Part shown: positions 7,101 to 10,199 of the stretch, in pieces
Numbering within the stretch: the stretch's first letter is position 1
Layout: each line of letters begins with the position of its first letter
From: STC-74 sp043756665
Lineage (GTDB): Bacteria > Patescibacteriota > Gracilibacteria > BD1-5 > UBA2023
DNA: 10,199 nucleotides
Assembly (NCBI GenBank): GCA_043756665.1
Contig: JAYUQR010000086.1
Span: 1 to 10,199, forward strand
Direction: 5' to 3'
The notes under the pieces: model-generated
What the model saw: the letters and a program-made list of their open reading frames with translations, nothing else
What the model was told of the DNA's origin: nothing
The model's database searches: none
Made by a program: the position numbers and the translations under genes

Positions 7101-7445
7101 ATGACTATACTCACTCTAAAGGACAATCCGAACATCAGTGATAAGTGGAAAACTCTCCTCGCATGAGTCGATCTCATCTCTCCTCCTCTCGATGATGAAG
7201 AGGCTGAGCTCATGTATCAGAGCGAAGTCCTCGGCGACCTCGGAGTCGATATCTCCCGAGAAATGCAGAAAGAAATCGTGGAGATGGCTCGTCGCTCTGT
7301 GATAGCTCGTCATGCTCGCAAGACCCAGTCTGTCACTCTCCGTATCCCATGAGATGTCCTCTCGAATATTAAGGAAAAAGCAGAGTGAGAATGAGTCGGA
7401 TATCAGACCTGGATCAATAGAAATCTGAGGGAGTTGGTGAAGTAG
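7101..7445 (+). CDS. BrnA/CopG-like antitoxin
   Basis: This is a 114-residue protein. The N-terminal half is acidic (SPPLDDEEAELMYQSEVLGDLGVDISREMQKEIVEMARR). The C-terminal half is a ribbon-helix-helix-like DNA-binding part (KTQSVTLRIPGDVLSNIKEKAE, 74-95, then GVGYQTWINRNLREL, 98-112), closely resembling the GYQTxINxxLRE ending of BrnA antitoxins. Such proteins neutralise the toxin with their N-terminus and repress their own promoter. Four TGA codons are glycine, including the one in RIPGDV and two in AEGEGVG. The toxin gene just upstream is broken, so this is an orphaned antitoxin that may still act as a repressor or protect against related toxins. It ends ELVK-TAG, and the DNA there runs into copy C of the miaB end. 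There is no Shine-Dalgarno site. Confidence 0.82.
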
Positions 7446-7494
7446 TTAAATCACGGAGAGTGAGGGGTGGATACTGAAGGGGGAAGAGAGTTTA
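7434..7494 (+). repeat. Copy C of the miaB 3'-end repeat
   Basis: After TTGGTGAAG at the end of the antitoxin gene, 19 bases starting AAATCACGG (7448-7466) are identical to the miaB end at 6141-6159. Beyond that, the copy differs mostly at third positions and would encode ITESEGWILKGEE against ITESEGWVLKGEK in miaB. It is therefore a diverged copy of TRAM-domain coding sequence with no start of its own. Confidence 0.75.
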
Positions 7495-7516
7495 GCAAAT
7501 ATCATTCCACTACCAT

Positions 7517-8539
7517 ATGTCGAAAACTAAAATCAACATAGAACCTTTCCTTCATCCTAAGATATCCTTCCAACTTATTTATATATTTTCGAGTTATCTA
7601 TTTCTGTTTGCCCTCTGATGAGAGATCTTTTTCTTATTCTTTCTCCCTATATTTTTGATATATGTATTCACTGAGAAAAATGAAAAAAATATCTCTACTC
7701 GAATACAAAAAATACTCTTTATACAAATAGGGAGCATAGTGTTAATACTTTCCGTTATATTCATACTTGCAGGGGCTGTAGCTGCTCTGATGCATACCTC
7801 TTGGGAGTGACCGACGACCCATGCATATGTTCTCTCAAATGGCGATAAGAAGATTATTTTCCAATGACTCCACCATATATGAACTCGAGAATATTATAGT
7901 GAAATACGATCTCATCTCGATCAGAAGAGATGAGAGGGGTATGCTACTGTTTTGCTTGAACGACTCGGTACATGAACAATAGAAAACGAAAAAATATTTG
8001 CACGAGCAACAGGCTGTGATGATGAACGTGATGAAATTTGACAGTCTTTACGTGAATCAAATGGCCTTATAAAACAAGGTTATCGATTTCTTCTGAGAGA
8101 TTTTTCAGGATATCAGTATGAGTATGTGGATATGAGTATAGATGAGATAATACAGAAAGCTCAAACTAGATATCCAGATATCCTACAAGAATTTGGTTCG
8201 ACTCAATCTTGAAAATGAGAGGAATCGACATTTTGAGGGTATATAAGTCGAAATATCACCCCACTTGGGCAGAGATATTTTTCTTCATTTGTGATTTTCG
8301 CTTTTTTCTTCACTCCAAAAGTCGATATCTCTACTCCAAAAGAAGATAATATTACTGCTGATCTGGAGCTCAATTATCGAGACGAGCATCTTGCAGAGAA
8401 ATTATTAGATTCACCAGAAAAAAAGATTCTTGTGCTGTATGGTGAATGACACATACCAGGAATCTATAGAAATCTCAGAAATGTAGATCCAAGATGGCAA
8501 CTTCTCGAAACAAAGGAATTTAGAGTATTTCGTAAATAA
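7517..8539 (+). CDS. TraB/GumN-like membrane-anchored protein
   Basis: This is a 340-residue protein with 12 TGA codons read as Gly. The N-terminus has strong hydrophobic segments at about 16-51 (one long or two short helices) and 68-92, and a shorter one near 250-265. After the first segments comes VLSNGDKKIIFQGLHHIGTREYYSEI (105-130), and near the end ILVLYGEGHIPGIYRNL (303-319). A GxxHIG block and a late GxGHxPGI block are the paired motifs of the TraB/PrgY/GumN superfamily, whose His/Glu residues form a metal-dependent hydrolase-like centre. H119, H120, E310 and H312 are candidates. Function in this group is unsettled (PrgY acts on peptide pheromone). Both motif glycines HI-G and GE-G are TGA. 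The ATG at 7517 follows copy C after 22 bases, and the DUF1295 gene starts 9 bases after the stop. No promoter is evident directly upstream. Confidence 0.68.
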
Positions 8540-8548
8540 CATTTTTTT

Positions 8549-9370
8549 ATGCTCCACATCCTCCTCACTCTCCTCACCGCCTACACTCTCCTCTTCCTCT
8601 ATTCCCTGCGGATACGGGACAACTCGATCGTCGATGTGTTTTGGGGATTCGGATTCATGATAATTGCTGGGATATCATTCCTCCAGTCAGAAAAGATGAT
8701 AACACAGATACTGCTCACAGGACTCGTATTTCTCTGGTGAATCCGTCTCACTTCCCATATCGGATTTCGCAAACTGAGGGAGTGAAAAGAAGATCCTCGC
8801 TATGCGAAGTGGCGGGAAGAGTGGGGAAGTGGATGGTATTTCATGGTTCGGTCGTTTCTGCAGGTGTATTTGCTCCAGATGGTCCTCATGCTCGTCGTCG
8901 CACTACCGATACTCGTGGTGAATTTGGCATGATCTTCTTTTTTGTCATTCTCCGCAGGAGAATCTCTTTCTGGAGCAAATCCTCGGCTATCGCCAAGGAT
9001 GACAGAAAGTGAGGTTTTTCTGATAATCTGATTCATAATCGCACTTGTTGGTCTCATATTCGAGACGATTGCCGATCTCCAGTTGAAGGCATTTCTGAAG
9101 GTCAAAAAACCATGACAGATATTCACCACTTGACTCTATAAGTAATCTCGACATCCGAATTATTTCGGAGAAAGTCTATTTTGGCTTGGGATTTCCTTGA
9201 TTTCTCTCCCGTATTCGTATATTGGGATTATCGGTTGGATCACGATCACCTGTCTCCTCCTCTTTGTCTCAGGTGTTCCTCTGCAAGAGGCTCGATATGC
9301 AGGAAAACCTGAATGGGAAGAGTACAAAAAGAAGACGAGTGTATTTATTCCACGGTTTCCTAAAAATTAA
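8549..9370 (+). pseudogene. DUF1295 (steroid 5-alpha reductase-like) membrane protein with an internal TAA
   Basis: The protein matches DUF1295 from end to end: several membrane helices, NSIVDVFWGFGF near the start, EDPRYAKWREEWG, and then GLYK-stop-SRHPNYFGE followed by the usual C-terminal helices and ARYAGKPEWEEYKKKTSVFIPRFPKN. TAA at 9143-9145 replaces the Tyr normally found in RYSRHPNYFGE, stopping translation after 198 of 273 codons and removing the conserved putative cofactor-binding end. The frame is otherwise intact to the TAA at 9368. Six TGA codons are Gly. A palindromic element adds about 25 residues near residue 130. With one lesion only, a sequencing error is possible; otherwise the gene is freshly inactivated or makes a truncated product. 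If error, the full-length gene is the correct call. Confidence 0.75.
8943..9004 (+). repeat. In-frame palindromic element in the DUF1295 gene (TGTCAT...ATGACA ends)
   Basis: The ends TGTCAT (8943-8948) and ATGACA (8999-9004) are exact inverted repeats. Inside are a 7-bp perfect hairpin (ATTCTCC/GGAGAAT, 8947-8963) and a near-perfect one (CCTCGGC/GCCAAGG, 8981-8998). It encodes a Ser-rich linker (LSFSAGESLSGANPRLSPR) between two predicted membrane helices, where the family has a short loop. It shares its ends and two-hairpin plan with the element at 4253-4326. Confidence 0.72.
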
Positions 9371-9392
9371 ATAATAATTATTTTATCTAATA

Positions 9393-9851
9393 ATGTGCTC
9401 TCTCAGAAAGGCATCACGTTCCGAAATCAATAAACTCATCGAAGTAGATTCCTCTATTATTGGGAGTAGGTTTTATAAACCGTATTTATCAGAATCAGAT
9501 TGGCATATTGCATTCGATAGATGAGATATTTACTTTATCGTAGATAATAATAGACTTGTCTGAAGTATCTACTTTTATAAGAAAACTGATCAACTCGCTT
9601 ATCTTGATGGATTCTTAGTTAAGCCAGAATTCCAGTATCAGTGATTTTGATCCAATGCACTGTGATTGATTATAGATATAGCAGCAAAAGAATGATATTC
9701 GAGTATGGAGCTTATTACGCATCCTGATAACCTCTACGCTCAGAAAGTATATGTAAAGAATGGATTCATAAAATGACAGATTACTAAAAACTATTATGGG
9801 GATGGGGAATCGAGAATCTACTTTTTAAATGACAATCTATGAAACTTATAA
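9393..9851 (+). CDS. GNAT-family N-acetyltransferase
   Basis: This is a 152-residue protein with the GNAT fold pattern. A beta-strand with IYFIVDNNRLVGSIYFYKK (46-64) is followed by AYLDGFLVKPEFQYQGFGSNALGLIIDIAAKEGYSSMEL, in which Q81-Y-Q-G84-F-G86 is the acetyl-CoA-binding motif A. The late HPDNLYAQKVYVKNGF is the usual motif B end. Eight TGA codons are read as Gly, including both glycines of motif A (G84 and G86), without which it would not be a GNAT. The substrate cannot be told. It begins 22 bases after the DUF1295 end, with AT-rich DNA and no Shine-Dalgarno site. Its last 13 bases overlap the start of the next gene, suggesting translational coupling. Confidence 0.88.
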
Positions 9852-10199
9852 TTCTCTCTCCGAATCTCCATCTTATTTTTTCTGAAGAACAGAAATCTCA
9901 GCTTGATTCAGAATTCGATGTCGAGTATTTTACTCAGCCTGAATCGATCGATTCTATATCCGTACTTCATTCAGATGATGAAAAAATTGTAGCCATTGAT
10001 CCTGATTTTTGTGACTGGAAAGTCACCCGAGGAAATCTCGAAAAGATGAAAAATGTGAAAGCCATTTCTCTCGCTACGACCTCATTTCACTATATCAATA
10101 CATGTCATGTCCAACAACATTGTTTCACATTTCTAGAGAAATGGAATACACTGATTGGTTCTGGAAGAGTGCCGTTAGGCACTCTTTTTGTACCAGATT
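9839..10199 (+). CDS. N-terminal part of a D-2-hydroxyacid dehydrogenase-like protein (runs off the right edge)
   Basis: 120 codons are visible. EKIVAIDPDFCDWKVTRGNLEKMKNVKAISLATTSFHYIN resembles the N-terminal substrate-binding domain of D-isomer-specific 2-hydroxyacid dehydrogenases (the phosphoglycerate dehydrogenase group), which reduce 2-keto acids with NAD(P)H. The Rossmann domain and catalytic residues would lie beyond the window. The similarity stops at about residue 93: the expected 'GIPVANLRGFS'-like stretch is missing and is replaced by sequence containing two hairpins (10130-10145 and 10165-10186). No other frame continues the family, so the gene may be interrupted by another palindromic insert, or end there. 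No TGA occurs in this part, unlike its neighbours. The start overlaps the GNAT gene by 13 bases. Confidence 0.6.
   Translation, partial: MKLIILSPNLHLIFSEEQKSQLDSEFDVEYFTQPESIDSISVLHSDDEKIVAIDPDFCDWKVTRGNLEKMKNVKAISLATTSFHYINTCHVQQHCFTFLEKWNTLIGSGRVPLGTLFVPD
10165..10189 (+). repeat. Terminator-like hairpin inside the last open frame
   Basis: A 9-bp perfect stem (AAGAGTGCC/GGCACTCTT) with a GTTA loop is followed by TTT. By shape it is a strong intrinsic terminator, but it lies in an open frame. A second small palindrome (CATTTCT/AGAAATG) precedes it. It could be a terminator following a truncated gene or part of a further in-frame palindromic element. Confidence 0.5.

Noticed and set aside
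7446..7516. A separate small gene in the gap containing copy C
   Set aside because: The coding-like sequence matches the TRAM end of MiaB but has no start codon and no upstream domain; it is a remnant.
7002..9145. TAG and TAA reassigned to tyrosine in this genome
   Set aside because: Both codons end several intact genes here (ftsZ, antitoxin, ftsA, miaB, GNAT); two Tyr-site stops are more simply mutations or errors. Kept only as a question in the findings.

Overview
The window reads as a Candidate Phyla Radiation bacterium of the Gracilibacteria/Absconditabacteria (SR1) type, in which UGA is read as glycine (translation table 25). Nearly every gene is broken by TGA under the standard code and becomes one continuous frame with TGA as Gly. 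Several of these TGAs fall on glycines that are fixed in well-known families: the Gly of GVVTKPF in FtsZ, the Gly before ETEEEF in MiaB, and the Gly of IELDG in a DUF559 domain. TAA and TAG serve as stops. All coordinates below assume this code.

Layout: 1-597 (+) holds the tail of an unrecognised gene and a small secreted protein. 616-646 is a terminator-like hairpin with U-tracts in both directions. 657-3277 (-) is the division pair ftsA-ftsZ with a sigma70-like promoter upstream of ftsA. 3517-3984 (-) is an unrecognised 155-aa protein, divergent from miaB. 4037-6187 (+) is a 716-codon miaB, far longer than the usual ~450 aa. 6242-7445 (+) holds two toxin/antitoxin-like cassettes: DUF4160+DUF2442, then a broken BrnT-like toxin with an intact BrnA/CopG-like antitoxin. 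7517-9851 (+) holds a TraB/GumN-like membrane protein, a DUF1295 reductase-like membrane protein with an internal TAA, and a GNAT acetyltransferase. 9839 to the edge is the start of a D-2-hydroxyacid dehydrogenase-like gene.

The most interesting signal is repetitive DNA living inside genes. miaB carries at least four in-frame insertions: three palindromic repeats, and a whole DUF559 (PD-(D/E)XK-type) nuclease domain flanked by inverted palindromic ends. None breaks the frame, and the nuclease block itself uses TGA for glycine. The DUF1295 gene carries another palindromic insert with the same TGTCAT...ATGAC ends as one of those in miaB. This resembles the Rickettsia palindromic elements, but in a UGA=Gly lineage and with a nuclease-carrying member.

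A second signal is that the last ~60 bp of miaB recurs in degenerate form at the end of each of the two downstream cassettes (6739 and 7434). This suggests repeated insertion of cassettes at the miaB 3' end, with the end regenerated each time. Purine-rich Shine-Dalgarno sites are essentially absent; starts are preceded by CT-rich or AT-rich sequence.
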